This document shows positions 41,123-51,657 of a stretch of DNA of 64,000 bases, in pieces. Where the stretch lies: positions 33,563 through 97,562 of the forward strand of contig ONQB01000020.1 of the NCBI GenBank assembly GCA_900319905.1, given 5' to 3'. The DNA is from an uncultured Prevotella sp. Lineage in GTDB: Bacteria; Bacteroidota; Bacteroidia; Bacteroidales; Bacteroidaceae. The notes below the pieces were generated by a model. That model searched no databases and was not told where the DNA came from. It worked only from the letters and a program-made list of their open reading frames with translations. The translations under genes and the position numbers were made by a program. The stretch's first letter is position 1. Each line of letters starts with the position of its first letter.

Positions 41123-44100
41123 TTAGAAGTCTACAGTGATACCCAGTGTTACCGAGCGTGAGCGCGGTGTCTGAGAGTTGTCGACGGCAGGTGCATAGCC
41201 AGACTGCACGATATCAGGGTCAACGCCCGTGTACTTGGTGATGACGAACGGGTTGTTGATACTGGCGTAGAAGGCAATGCGGTTGAGCCCAATATCCTTG
41301 AGCTGCTTGCGCGACAGGGAGTAGGACAACTGTGCGTAGCTCATACGCAGATAGGAGCCATCCTCCACGAAGCGGTCGCTGACCAGTGAGTTGTAGTTGC
41401 TGTCGGAACCATACATGGCACGGGGGATGGTGGTCACGTCACCTTCCTTACGCCAGCGGTAGTTCACGGCCTGGCTCTGGTTGTAGTTGCCGGTCATGGC
41501 CTCGGCGTTGAGACGGGCCATATTGAGAATCTTGTTGCCATAGCGATAGGTGAACTGCGTAGTCAGGCGCCATGCGTTGTAAGAGAAGGTGAAGCCGAAG
41601 CCACCGGTGAGCTTAGGCAGCGACGAACCGAGGTAGACGATATCGAGGGCATCGATGTTGCCATCGTGGTTGACATCCTCGTAGATGGCGTCACCACCGA
41701 CGAACGGATAGTTCTTGCCAGTGCCTTCGTTGTTGTAGTTGTAGCGCATCTGAATAGGATTGCCGTCAGCGTCGAGGATCAGTTTGCCAGCGGCGTTGAA
41801 GGCCACAGGAGCCGTCTTGCCGGCGGCTAAGAAGGCGGCGCGCTCGTCATCGGACATATTCTTGAACGTATCGTAGTTGTACTGGTACACGCCCTTGTAA
41901 CGGAAGCCGTAGATGGCGCCGAACGGGTTGTGGAGCTGCACACGCTGCAGATACTGACCGTTGTTGTAGTTGAACGTGGAGTTGAGCGAGTTGAGCATGT
42001 AGTCGTCCATCTCGAGCAGCTCGTTGCGGTTGTTACCGAAGTTGGCGTTCATATCGAAGGTGAACTTACCGGCCTTGAAGAGCTTGTTGGTGTTGATGTG
42101 GAACTCCCAACCGGTGTTGCGCATCTTACCGTTGTTGCGGTAGGCGAGTGTGGCAAAACCTGTGCTCGAGGGGATGCGGTAGTTGCTGAGCAGCATGTCG
42201 GTGATGGTGGTGCGGTAAGCCTCGAAGGTGACGGTGAAGCGGTCATCCCACAGACCCACGTCGACACCGAGGTTGTAGCTGGTGTTGTTCTGCATGCGCA
42301 GGTCGGTGAGCCGGATGTTCTGCGGGAGCATGGAGCTCATGTCGAGGTAGCGGCTTCCCGTTCCGAACTTACGCACGTAGAGGTAGTCCTGGTTGGGCTG
42401 CACACCCACGCGGCCCCAGCTCGGGCGCAGTGACAGCATGGAGAGGCCGTGGTCGCGGAAAACCTTCATGAACGGCTCATCGACGATGTTCCAACGCAGG
42501 GAGACGGCGGGGAAGTAAGCCCAGCGCTTGCTCGGACCGAACTTGGAGGTACCGTCGGCACGCAGAGAGAAGTCAAACATGTAACGGCTCTTGTAAGCAT
42601 AGTGGGCGGAGTAGGTGAAGAACATCGAGCGCCACTCGTTGTACCAGGAGCTCAGACCGGTGTTGATACCGCCTGCATCAGGACTGGTGAAACTGCCGCC
42701 CGGCAGGAGCTTGGAGCCGTTGCTCTGTCCGTTGGACGAGCCGGTATTGAGCTCGAAGCGACCCATCATCTTCAAGGAGTGGTCCTTGTTGTTGAAATGG
42801 GGGATGAAGGTGAAGGTATGCTTGGTGTTCAGGCCAAAGCTCTTGCTGCTGCCCGAAGAAGCGATGTTGACACCATTGTTCCAAGCCACGGTGGTCAGCT
42901 CAGAGGGATAGAAGGAGTTGTCGTACTGGTTGAAGGCGCTGATATAGACACTGCCCATGTAGTTGAGCTGTGTGTGGTCTTCGTCCATGCCAAGGAGGTG
43001 ATAGTTGATGATGAGCTCAGGGTTGAGGTCGTAGGTGCTGCGTCCTTTCTTGGCGAGGTGAGCGCTGGCCACCGGGTTGACGAGCTTCTTCTGGTCGTTG
43101 TCGAAGACCGACGAGGCGCTCTGCAGCATCTCATAGTAGCGGTCGGTGTTTTGACCGGTGACAGGGTCCTGCTCGTAGATGGACATGTTAGGCATCTTCT
43201 TCATGGCGATGTCGAGCAGGTTGTTGTAGTTCATGTCGTTCTTGGTGTAGGTCATCGAGAAGTTGGTAGAGATCTTGATGCGCTCACTGACATAGTAGTC
43301 AAGTGCCACACGAGTGGAGAAACGGTTGAGTTTCTGCATGATCATCGTACCGGTCTCATGGTCGTAACCCAAGCCAATACGGAAGGAGGCCTTCTCACCA
43401 CCACCGGTCACGGAGACGTAGTGGTTCTGACGCAGACCGTTCTGTGTGACGGCGTCGCGCCAGTCGGTGTTGTTGTTGTATTGCTCGTATTCGGAGAACG
43501 ACGGATCGTAGTTGATCTCACGGATGTTCTGACTGCGTGAATCGCTCTGTGTGGGGTTGAAGTAGCTCTCCTTAAGCATCATGGTGTAGTCGTCACCATT
43601 GAGCAGTGCGTAGCCCTTTGGCTGGTGGGTTCCGGTGAGCTTGAGTGAGTAGCTCACGCGGGGCTTACCCATGGCACCACGCTTGGTGGTGATCTCGATG
43701 ACACCGTTACCACCTTGTGAACCATACACAGCGGTGGCGGCGGCATCCTTTAGCACGTTGATGGAGGCGATATCCTCAGGGTTGATGTTGAGCAGCTCGG
43801 CGAACTTCTCGTTGTTGGCACCGGCGAGGTCGAAGTCGGACATATCGACGTTGCGGATATTGCCGTTGATGACAATCAGCGGGTTGGAGTCGGTGAGCGA
43901 TGACAGTGAGGAGGCACCACGCAGACGGAGGTTGGAGCCTGAACCCAGGTCACCGGAGTTGGCGATGATATCCAGACCGGCGATACGTCCCTGGAGGGCT
44001 TCGTCGATAGAGGTGACACCCAGACCGGCGAGGTCTTTCATGTTGAGGCTCTGCGAAGCATAGGAGATCTCTCGGTCGGGGATGGCGAGGTTGTTGCCCG

Positions 44101-44497
44101 AGGTGCGGCGGCGTGCCGTGACGGTGACCTCCTTGATCTCGTTCTCGGTCTTGAGCATGATCTTATACTCCGTACGGTCGATGGGCATGGTCTGCTTCTT
44201 CATACCGACGAAGGAGAACTGTATCTTGTTCTTCTGGCTCTTCACCTGCATGGAGAAGTTACCGTTGATATCGGATACAGCAGAGTTGATGATACGGCCG
44301 CTGGCATCCAGCTCAACGACGGTGGCCCCGGTCAAGGGACCCATATCGTCGGAGATGGTACCATGGACGTTACTGATCTGGGCCATCATGGTGGCGCAGC
44401 AGAGCAAGGCACCCACGAGCACCGTCAGACGGCGATGCGACATCGTCTTACGCAGCAATGCCTGTATGTCAATGATATAATGATTAAGATTCCGCAT
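41123..44497 (-). CDS. SusC-type TonB-dependent receptor, pair 1
   Basis: 1124 residues: signal region (about 20-40, ending ATMMAQ), carboxypeptidase-like domain (about 44-115: VHGTISDDMGPLTGATVVEL), TonB-box-like KEVTVTARR, plug (about 160-280: LQGRIAGLDIIANSGDLGSG, INVLKDAAATAVYGSQGGNG) and a barrel ending TLGITVDF. It starts 3 bases after the stop of the first FAS1 gene, so translation is probably coupled to it. Confidence 0.94.
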   Translation of the reverse strand: MRNLNHYIIDIQALLRKTMSHRRLTVLVGALLCCATMMAQISNVHGTISDDMGPLTGATVVELDASGRIINSAVSDINGNFSMQVKSQKNKIQFSFVGMKKQTMPIDRTEYKIMLKTENEIKEVTVTARRRTSGNNLAIPDREISYASQSLNMKDLAGLGVTSIDEALQGRIAGLDIIANSGDLGSGSNLRLRGASSLSSLTDSNPLIVINGNIRNVDMSDFDLAGANNEKFAELLNINPEDIASINVLKDAAATAVYGSQGGNGVIEITTKRGAMGKPRVSYSLKLTGTHQPKGYALLNGDDYTMMLKESYFNPTQSDSRSQNIREINYDPSFSEYEQYNNNTDWRDAVTQNGLRQNHYVSVTGGGEKASFRIGLGYDHETGTMIMQKLNRFSTRVALDYYVSERIKISTNFSMTYTKNDMNYNNLLDIAMKKMPNMSIYEQDPVTGQNTDRYYEMLQSASSVFDNDQKKLVNPVASAHLAKKGRSTYDLNPELIINYHLLGMDEDHTQLNYMGSVYISAFNQYDNSFYPSELTTVAWNNGVNIASSGSSKSFGLNTKHTFTFIPHFNNKDHSLKMMGRFELNTGSSNGQSNGSKLLPGGSFTSPDAGGINTGLSSWYNEWRSMFFTYSAHYAYKSRYMFDFSLRADGTSKFGPSKRWAYFPAVSLRWNIVDEPFMKVFRDHGLSMLSLRPSWGRVGVQPNQDYLYVRKFGTGSRYLDMSSMLPQNIRLTDLRMQNNTSYNLGVDVGLWDDRFTVTFEAYRTTITDMLLSNYRIPSSTGFATLAYRNNGKMRNTGWEFHINTNKLFKAGKFTFDMNANFGNNRNELLEMDDYMLNSLNSTFNYNNGQYLQRVQLHNPFGAIYGFRYKGVYQYNYDTFKNMSDDERAAFLAAGKTAPVAFNAAGKLILDADGNPIQMRYNYNNEGTGKNYPFVGGDAIYEDVNHDGNIDALDIVYLGSSLPKLTGGFGFTFSYNAWRLTTQFTYRYGNKILNMARLNAEAMTGNYNQSQAVNYRWRKEGDVTTIPRAMYGSDSNYNSLVSDRFVEDGSYLRMSYAQLSYSLSRKQLKDIGLNRIAFYASINNPFVITKYTGVDPDIVQSGYAPAVDNSQTPRSRSVTLGITVDF

Positions 44498-44500
44498 GGC

Positions 44501-47227
44501 TTACTTTCTTCTGTGTTGGATATATTTCTTTGCAAGGCTCTTCCAAGGCGTCATGGCCGATTTACTGTAGAAGAGGGGGCCGTCAATGAGATGGACGACT
44601 GCGTCAGAACTGCTGTAGATGTTCTTGGTCAAGCCTGCGCCGCTGAACCAGTACTCGCGGCAGATATTGTTGTACAGACCGGCCGTCTTCTCAACGTGGC
44701 GCACGTTGCCAGCCTTGTCAGTGATGGTGATCTGGTTGTTCTTGTTGGTGACGTTGAGAGGATAGTACACGTCGTTGTCTGCGTCGAGCTGCATGGTCTC
44801 GTAGCTGCTGGTGGTGACGGGCACGTGGCTCACAGCGCCGTGTGCGTCGGTGACTTCCTCGTAGTTGGTGGGATTGCCGCCGATGATGAGCGAGTTGTCC
44901 TGGATGTGGTAGCGCACGAAGCCCAGGATACGGTCTTTGATGGCCTGGGCAGTAGCAGCTGCATTCTTGTCGCCGTCCTCACCTTTCTTATAGTATTCAT
45001 CGTACTCGGCCCAAGTAGGCAGGATGCCCTCGGCCGTAAGCTTCTCAATGGAAGCGTTGCTCGGCACGTAGACGGTGTAGTTGAAGTTGTTGAACAGATT
45101 GATGTTGAAGTTGCCGTTGCTCTGTCCGGCGCAAGTGTAGTTGGTACCGCTCATCTTCATCGTGTTGGCCAGAATAGCGTCGTTGCCGAGCGATTCGTCA
45201 GGACCCTGGAGAAGCTTGAGGAACTCTGAGTATTGCTCATGTCTGGACAGTGTCTGATAAACGGATGAGGCGGCAGTGAGCGGCGACATGGAATTGACGG
45301 CATAGCTCTTACCGTTGCCTCGCTGTGACAGGTCGTAGATGCTGGTCACAGGGATGGCGGCGTGGTGCTCCAGCTGCCAGCCGCCGGCCACGGTCATGTT
45401 GTCCTTGTCGGCGTTGGTGACCTTGATCAGGGAACCGCCCTTGGTCTTGTAATAGCTGTAAGAAGAGCTGATAGGACCGACAATGATGAGGTTGTTGACC
45501 AGGTCGGTCAGACGGTTCTTGATGACGGCATCGGGCACGTTGGCCTGCACCTTGTCACCGAGGACAATCTGTCCGTCGTCGTCGATCTCGCAATTGTAGC
45601 GCATGGCCTTCACCGTTTTGCTCAATGTATCCCATTCGAAGAGAATTACCGTCTCCTGACGCTCACCATAGGTGGCGGGGTCAACGTAGTACAGCAGGGC
45701 GTTGTTCTCGGGAAGGATGAGCGAGTAGTGGAGGTACTCATTTTCCTTGCCCTTGGCGGCCATGGAGTTGAGGTATGGCTTGAAGTCGTACTCGTTGATG
45801 GCATAGTTGATGACGCTCATCGTCTCGGAGTTGTTCTTGGCAGGGAAGCCGACACTGTAATACTCCATAGGCGTGAACACCTTATTGGTAAGGTATACGA
45901 CACCGTTGCAGCCGATGAAGGCGCTGTCGACATCGGCAGTGGTCACACCCATCTCTTCCTTGGCATCGTTGACGATGGACGAGAACTTCGACGGGATGGC
46001 ATCGACGAAGCTGCCAACGAGGTTGACGTTGATGAGCGAAGCCAGGATGTTGTCGGGCACCTTATCCCAGGTGCCATAACGCTCCTTGAGCATCTTGCCC
46101 TCACCATTGTTCCACCATTCGGAAAGCACCTTGTCGGTCGGCACGAACATCACGCCGGCATCGTAGTGCAGATCCTTGCCACTGGTGTTGGTGTACATAT
46201 ACTGGTTCCATCCCGGGTCGAAGTTAAGGGTGGCATCACTGGCCACATTGCCCGGACTGGTGTTGCCGGAGGTGACAGGCAGCTGGCGTGCGTCGGGGGT
46301 GAAGTAACGAAGGGTGAACACGGAGTCGACGCTGGCGTTGTAGAGCCGGTTGTACTCCCGGGTCTTGGCCTTGTCGTAGTAAGGAGCTGAGAAGCGGTCG
46401 AGCAGATAGGCCCACATGCTGGTGTTGGCATGTTCGTGCACGATCTGTGCCATGTTCTCAAAAGGCTCCACGACACCGTCCATCTTCTGGATGTATCCGT
46501 TCTTGCAAGTGATATCGCGATCCACCACCTGATGGTTGCCGATGAGTGCCGCATCGGTGGACGAGGTGATGCCATTGCTCAGGATGCGCACGTCCTCGCT
46601 GGTGAAGTTGTTCTTCTTCATGAACTCAGGCAGGAAGTGGATCATCGGAGCCGTGATGCCGCTGGTACCCATGGCACCGTCACGGAAGAGGATGATATTC
46701 TTATTGTTGGCACGGTACCAGTCCCAGGCCTTCTGGTCGGCGCTCATCTTAGTATATGGCATGACGTAGACGGAGTCGAAGGCACTGGCCGAGGTAGGAC
46801 GGCGCATGGCGAGTCCTTTCTCAGGTGGCGTGGCAGCCACGTTGCTCATCAGCTCAATGAGGTAAGCGTTGCTGATCATCTGATTGTTGAGCAGCAGCTT
46901 CTTCTGTGCTGTCGTCAACTTGTCGTACGACCGCACGCCCCATTTGTTAGTCTTGAACCATTGATCATAAGTCGCGTCATCGGCGACAAAAATAGTCAAT
47001 GAACCGGTGTGGCTCATTTGCTCGGTCAATCCGAGATCATCGATCAGCCTTAACGTGTAGGTGTAGTTGCCTTGGTTCTGCAGTTCCTCATAGATGGAAT
47101 TGCCCAGCCATGACGGCTGACCAGTCAACAGATCATCACTGCATGACTGGAACGAGAAGGCGCCTATCAACAGGCCGACAGCAAAAGCAGACCTCGTGAT
47201 TCCGCCAGTTAAGATTTTACATTTCAT
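44501..47227 (-). CDS. Fasciclin (FAS1) domain surface lipoprotein, first of three, multi-domain
   Basis: 908 residues with lipobox SFQSC (Cys29). Three to four FAS1-like segments can be seen: about 40-190 (TLRLIDDLGLTEQMSHTGSL then IFVADDATYDQW), about 330-480 (AGVMFVPTDKVLSEWW), and about 690-830 (YTVYVPSNASIEKLTAEGIL, then RILGFVRYHIQD). It leads the SusCD operon and couples to SusC (3-base gap). In eukaryotes FAS1 domains mediate adhesion. Here an exposed glycan-binding or scaffold role next to SusC is inferred from position. Confidence 0.84.
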   Translation of the reverse strand: MKCKILTGGITRSAFAVGLLIGAFSFQSCSDDLLTGQPSWLGNSIYEELQNQGNYTYTLRLIDDLGLTEQMSHTGSLTIFVADDATYDQWFKTNKWGVRSYDKLTTAQKKLLLNNQMISNAYLIELMSNVAATPPEKGLAMRRPTSASAFDSVYVMPYTKMSADQKAWDWYRANNKNIILFRDGAMGTSGITAPMIHFLPEFMKKNNFTSEDVRILSNGITSSTDAALIGNHQVVDRDITCKNGYIQKMDGVVEPFENMAQIVHEHANTSMWAYLLDRFSAPYYDKAKTREYNRLYNASVDSVFTLRYFTPDARQLPVTSGNTSPGNVASDATLNFDPGWNQYMYTNTSGKDLHYDAGVMFVPTDKVLSEWWNNGEGKMLKERYGTWDKVPDNILASLINVNLVGSFVDAIPSKFSSIVNDAKEEMGVTTADVDSAFIGCNGVVYLTNKVFTPMEYYSVGFPAKNNSETMSVINYAINEYDFKPYLNSMAAKGKENEYLHYSLILPENNALLYYVDPATYGERQETVILFEWDTLSKTVKAMRYNCEIDDDGQIVLGDKVQANVPDAVIKNRLTDLVNNLIIVGPISSSYSYYKTKGGSLIKVTNADKDNMTVAGGWQLEHHAAIPVTSIYDLSQRGNGKSYAVNSMSPLTAASSVYQTLSRHEQYSEFLKLLQGPDESLGNDAILANTMKMSGTNYTCAGQSNGNFNINLFNNFNYTVYVPSNASIEKLTAEGILPTWAEYDEYYKKGEDGDKNAAATAQAIKDRILGFVRYHIQDNSLIIGGNPTNYEEVTDAHGAVSHVPVTTSSYETMQLDADNDVYYPLNVTNKNNQITITDKAGNVRHVEKTAGLYNNICREYWFSGAGLTKNIYSSSDAVVHLIDGPLFYSKSAMTPWKSLAKKYIQHRRK

Positions 47228-47310
47228 GTAGTACTTGCTCTATTTATTGTTTTCTGTTTTCAGGTGTTATGCTTATCCGACAGCTGTTTGGCCAGCCGCC
47301 GGGAAGCTTG

Positions 47311-50300
47311 TTACTTGACGATCTTCCTTCCACCCTGAATGAAGACGCCGTGGCAGTCATCGCTGCGGAACGTGCGCTCGGGCACTCTCACGCCTGACAG
47401 CGTGTAGACGCTCTGGTCAGCGGCCTTCCGGTCGGTTTCCACACTGCGGATGCCGGTCGACGACCCGAGGTATCTCAGCGTGAAATTGTCGAAGCAGCAC
47501 CAGTCGGCATCGGTCCAGTTGTCCTTGCGTATGCCGAGCGTGATATCCCCAGCCTCTTTCAGCGTGAGCTTCAACGTGTTGGTGTAGAGGCCGTAGGTGT
47601 TGAACGCCGTATTGGCCGTCGTCACGTTGTCGGGATAGGTATAGGGGATGTAGGTGTAGCGGGTGATGGAGTCGTCGTAGAGGCTCATCACGGGTGTCTC
47701 CTCACTGTTGGCATAGAAGAAGGCATCGAGGCTCTCGGTGCCTGCCAGATGGGCTGCGGAGGCAGCCTGCAAACTGCCGTTGCGGAAGAAGCTCTGCACC
47801 GTAGCGACGTAGTTGCCTTCGGGCAGCGAGGTGATGGTCTGATGGAAGTCAAAGTTCTTGTTATAGAACTCGGCCACCTCACCATTGGCCTGTGTGAACG
47901 ATGTCGATGTCGTCCACGCTACCGTACCCTCGGAGAAGTCGGCATTAGCGATGAGCGGAGTGAGGTCGGCGGCATGACCCTTTGCGATCTCGTCGCGCAG
48001 CACCTGCTGGATGTTGCCGGCGACCTGCTGCAGTGCCTTGACGGCAGCAGCCATGCGGGCGGCATTCTCCTCGAAGGTAGTGGTCAGCGTGAGGGCTTCC
48101 TCAGCCTTGTCGATAGCGGCCTTGATGTCGTCGCTGGCCAGGGTCTTGTACAGTGCCTGTACGGTGGGCAGCAGGGTCTTGACGCTGTCCCAGTCGACGA
48201 GGTAGTCGTACTCGGCCTGTGTCAGCTTGAGGATGCTGCCGTGCTGGGCGTTTTTAGAGCCAGCGATGAGCACGGGAGCGGAAGGATTGAGACCATGCTC
48301 GTCGAGGCCTACGGTCTTGTAGCCGTAGCCGCCTCCGTAGTTGATGAAGCTCAGGCGCCACTTGGTCTCGCCCATCTCGCGCCATTGTGTCGGTGCCTCG
48401 ATGGCCTGGTTATTGTCTGACACGTGGAAGCCGTCGGTGACGGTCCACACGGTGGTGCCGGTCGTGGCGTCGCCGTCGGCGGGCACGAGGTGGCTGGCTG
48501 TGGCACGGTTGAAGCCGTTGGCCTTCTCACATTTATACACCATCTGATAGTCATCGTCAACAGCATTGTAGACGATGTCGGCATCGATGATGTCGTAGCC
48601 GGGGTCGAAGTAGAGCTTCGGCTCGCTGAGGATGTTGAGATCCTTGTCAATGAGCTGATAGTAGATGCGGTGCCTGTCGGGGAAGCCCACGGAGTAGTAC
48701 AGTACGTACTGCTTGGTCTGCGGGTCGTAGATGACCTGCGGAGCCCAGGCTGCCGTCATCTGGTCGGCCGTGATACCGCCGAGGGCCTTGAGGTTGGCGG
48801 CACTCTCGAGGTCGATCTTCACGTTCTTGGTCCAGTGCACGAGGTCGGGCGACAGCATGAGGTCCATGATGTGGTTGCTGGTCCATCCGAGGCGTGAGGT
48901 CATATCGGTGCCCACGAGCATGAAGCCGCCTTCTTCGAGGCGTGTGACGTAAGCGTCGCGCATGCCGCCGGTGATGGTGTTGTCCTTGGTGGAGAACACC
49001 TCGCCGCCGTTGAGCAGGTCGGTCCAGTACTGTCCGGTACGGCTCAGGGAGTAGCTGGTGAACTCTCCCTTGGAGCTCATATGGGCGAAGAGGTAAGCGG
49101 TCTTGCCCTCATCCTCCTTCTCATAAGCGGGATAGGTGGTGGTGGCAGCGTCAGTGACGTTGCTGACATTGATGCGATAGATACTGAGCGAATAGGCGGG
49201 TGCGCTGAGCGTGAGCGCCTTGCCCTGCCCCACGTTGGCTGTCTCCACCTCTGTGGGTTTCACGTTGTCAGGATCGTCCATGGTGTTCTCGTCAGCACCC
49301 GAGGCAGCCACGAGACGCTGCACGGTAGCCGTCCCGGCCTCCATGTTCTTGAGGTTGAGCGCCACGGTACGGTCGGTGGCCGAGGGGTTGACAACCTTCA
49401 CGATGAGCTGGTTGTTGACGCTGTCGAGCTGCACGCTCTGGTAGACGCTGCGCTCCACAGGCAGGGAGAAGGTATGAACGGTGTTGCCGTCGAGCTTGCA
49501 GGTCACCTGGCCGTCCTTGACATCCACCTCGATGTTGTACCACTGGCCGGTGGTCACACTGAACGACTTAGGATCAATGGTGGTCTTGTTGCCGTTGACA
49601 CAACGCTCCACAGCATCCTGGGTGTTGCCCCATCCACCGCAGTTCCACCAGATGAAGTTGTTGGCGTCCTGATAGTTGAAGATGATGAGGAAGCCCTCGC
49701 TGCCGCTGTTCTTGCGAGCTTTCACCTTATATATATAGTCACCGGTGACGGGCACGTTGAGCACGGCCGTGCAGTTGGTGGCATTGCCGGTCTGTACGAG
49801 GGCGCCGTCGTCGTTGCTCCAGCTGCCCGTGCCGGTGGTCCACTGTGAAAGACCATTGGAGAAGTCGTCGGTGGCAAGCGATGTGCCGTCGGCGCTGAGC
49901 AGCTGTGTATCGTCGTAGCTCACCTGTGTCGACCACGTACCGACACCGACCTTCTGTCCGGCAACGGCCGTGGCAGAGGTGTTGCCCGTCTCGGTCCACT
50001 TCAGATTCTGCGTGCCGAGGTTGTCGGACATGAGCTGCTGCACATAGTACGATGGTGTGACGAAGTGGTGGCCAGCGTTGAAGTGAATCATGTCGTAAGC
50101 CCATGTAGGATTACTCTCATGGGTGAAGATGGGCGCGAAAGAGGCCATGCGGCATACATCGCTGTTGCGCTCCATGCCGAGCATGTACGCAGCCTCGCCG
50201 AGGGCGGCGTTCAGATTGCCGTACTTGCCCCAGTTGCCACTGTTGGCCGCATACTCGCCATTGTACACACCGATGGCGCGCGACACGTTGTCGTATTTGT

Positions 50301-51585
50301 TATAGTTGTCGAGCATCCAGGCAGCCGTGCGGTAGTAGTGCTCGTCGACCAGGTCGACGGGATAGTTGTTGCGCCACGACGGATTGTCGGTGCCCCATGC
50401 TTCGACATTGCCAATGCAGACAATGTCGGGATATTTGGCTTTGATGGCATCGTAGAACATCTTGTAACGCTCTTCGTAGACGCTGGCGCTGCCGTCAGCC
50501 TGATAGTTCTCGTTGCCTATCTCAATAAATTTCAAGTTGTAAGGAGCGGCATGACCGTTGGCCACGCGCTTGGCACCCCATGTGGTAGAGGCGTCGCCAT
50601 TGGCATATTCGATGGCGTCGAGGCAGTCCTGCACCAGTGTCTTCGTCTCGTCGAGGGAGAAGGTGAAGCCATGCCCCATGCCGACATTGACCACAAACAA
50701 CGGTGCGGCGCCAATGTCCTCACAGAGCTGGAGGTATTCGTCAAAGCCCAGACCGTCGGACGACCAGTAGCCCCAGTTCTTGTTCCAGTGACCAGGACGT
50801 GTCTCGATGGGACCGATGGTCTTCTTCCATTGGAAGGCGTTGGCGTAAGCTTCCTGTCCTTCTACATAGCAACCGCCGGGGAACCGCATGAAACGGGGAT
50901 GGGTGTCGGCCAGCAGCTGGGCCAGATCGGGGCGCAGGCCATTGGCGCGTCCCTTGTAGGTAGCAGGGAACAGCGAGACCACGTCTACATACATGGTTCC
51001 GCTGGCATTGGTGAGCAGTTGGAGACTGCCCTTGTCTGTGTTTTCCGTGGCACGGATGGTAGCGGTGAGCTTGTTCCATTGAGTGGACGACATCTCGCCC
51101 GTGATATCAGCCTGTCCGATGACCGTTCCGTCCTCGCTGACCAGACGTGCGAGCAGGTGCCCGCCGAGTGTGCGCTGTCCTCTTGCCCAGAAAGTAAGGG
51201 TGTAAGTAGAGTCCTTGCGGAAAGCCATGCCCCAATAACCGGCATTGGCAATGCCCTTGGGACTCGCGGCCGAAGCATTCTTGGCAGATACTACGAGTGC
51301 GTTGGCCTGTGCGTCATTCAACAGGTTGGTGGTGGAAAGGTTCATAGTGGCTCCATTGACAGCCGACCATCCATTGGTGCCGTCCTCAAAGGAACGGTTC
51401 TTCACCAATTCGGCATAAAGTCCGCCTTCACCGGCATGGTTGATCTCCTCGAAGAACAAGCCATATTGATAAGGACTGGTCAAGGGTCCACGCTGGGAAG
51501 CGTCAACTGTCATCGTCACCTGCGCGGCGACGGAACATGAAGAAGCCATAAAAGCGAGCAAAAGAGCTCCGTTAATAAATCTCAT
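47311..51585 (-). CDS. Secreted GH51 arabinofuranosidase fused to GH43-like propeller and carbohydrate-binding modules
   Basis: 1424 residues. Signal peptide (1-21); CBM4-like sandwich (about 60-210) inserted in the N-terminus; GH51 barrel (about 215-560) with acid/base Glu359 (EIGNEN) and nucleophile Glu444 (YNGEYA); C-terminal sandwich with LamG-like insert (about 570-800); GH43 subfamily 34-like five-bladed propeller (about 830-1130, GGMRDAYVTRLEEGGFMLVG); helical spacer; an unnamed sandwich module (about 1205-1375), the same as the three in the neighbouring 1195-residue protein; a C-terminal signal-like tail (YTLSGVRVPE, then GGRKIVK). It should remove arabinofuranose from arabinan-like side chains. 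Whether the propeller cuts or only binds is uncertain. Terminator-like sequence lies upstream of it. Confidence 0.92.
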   Translation of the reverse strand: MRFINGALLLAFMASSCSVAAQVTMTVDASQRGPLTSPYQYGLFFEEINHAGEGGLYAELVKNRSFEDGTNGWSAVNGATMNLSTTNLLNDAQANALVVSAKNASAASPKGIANAGYWGMAFRKDSTYTLTFWARGQRTLGGHLLARLVSEDGTVIGQADITGEMSSTQWNKLTATIRATENTDKGSLQLLTNASGTMYVDVVSLFPATYKGRANGLRPDLAQLLADTHPRFMRFPGGCYVEGQEAYANAFQWKKTIGPIETRPGHWNKNWGYWSSDGLGFDEYLQLCEDIGAAPLFVVNVGMGHGFTFSLDETKTLVQDCLDAIEYANGDASTTWGAKRVANGHAAPYNLKFIEIGNENYQADGSASVYEERYKMFYDAIKAKYPDIVCIGNVEAWGTDNPSWRNNYPVDLVDEHYYRTAAWMLDNYNKYDNVSRAIGVYNGEYAANSGNWGKYGNLNAALGEAAYMLGMERNSDVCRMASFAPIFTHESNPTWAYDMIHFNAGHHFVTPSYYVQQLMSDNLGTQNLKWTETGNTSATAVAGQKVGVGTWSTQVSYDDTQLLSADGTSLATDDFSNGLSQWTTGTGSWSNDDGALVQTGNATNCTAVLNVPVTGDYIYKVKARKNSGSEGFLIIFNYQDANNFIWWNCGGWGNTQDAVERCVNGNKTTIDPKSFSVTTGQWYNIEVDVKDGQVTCKLDGNTVHTFSLPVERSVYQSVQLDSVNNQLIVKVVNPSATDRTVALNLKNMEAGTATVQRLVAASGADENTMDDPDNVKPTEVETANVGQGKALTLSAPAYSLSIYRINVSNVTDAATTTYPAYEKEDEGKTAYLFAHMSSKGEFTSYSLSRTGQYWTDLLNGGEVFSTKDNTITGGMRDAYVTRLEEGGFMLVGTDMTSRLGWTSNHIMDLMLSPDLVHWTKNVKIDLESAANLKALGGITADQMTAAWAPQVIYDPQTKQYVLYYSVGFPDRHRIYYQLIDKDLNILSEPKLYFDPGYDIIDADIVYNAVDDDYQMVYKCEKANGFNRATASHLVPADGDATTGTTVWTVTDGFHVSDNNQAIEAPTQWREMGETKWRLSFINYGGGYGYKTVGLDEHGLNPSAPVLIAGSKNAQHGSILKLTQAEYDYLVDWDSVKTLLPTVQALYKTLASDDIKAAIDKAEEALTLTTTFEENAARMAAAVKALQQVAGNIQQVLRDEIAKGHAADLTPLIANADFSEGTVAWTTSTSFTQANGEVAEFYNKNFDFHQTITSLPEGNYVATVQSFFRNGSLQAASAAHLAGTESLDAFFYANSEETPVMSLYDDSITRYTYIPYTYPDNVTTANTAFNTYGLYTNTLKLTLKEAGDITLGIRKDNWTDADWCCFDNFTLRYLGSSTGIRSVETDRKAADQSVYTLSGVRVPERTFRSDDCHGVFIQGGRKIVK

Positions 51586-51657
51586 TCACCTAAGGTTTGT
51601 GATATGTGTAAGAGTTTGTTTGTAAGCAATCTGTAAAAAAGAAAGCAAGTAAGCAAA

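Noticed and set aside
47228-47310. Search for a copy of the proposed HTCS operator before the FAS1/SusCD operon
   Set aside because: No CAATTTTG or GGGAAC pair was found in the 83-base gap. A GGGAAG near 47302 has no partner repeat.
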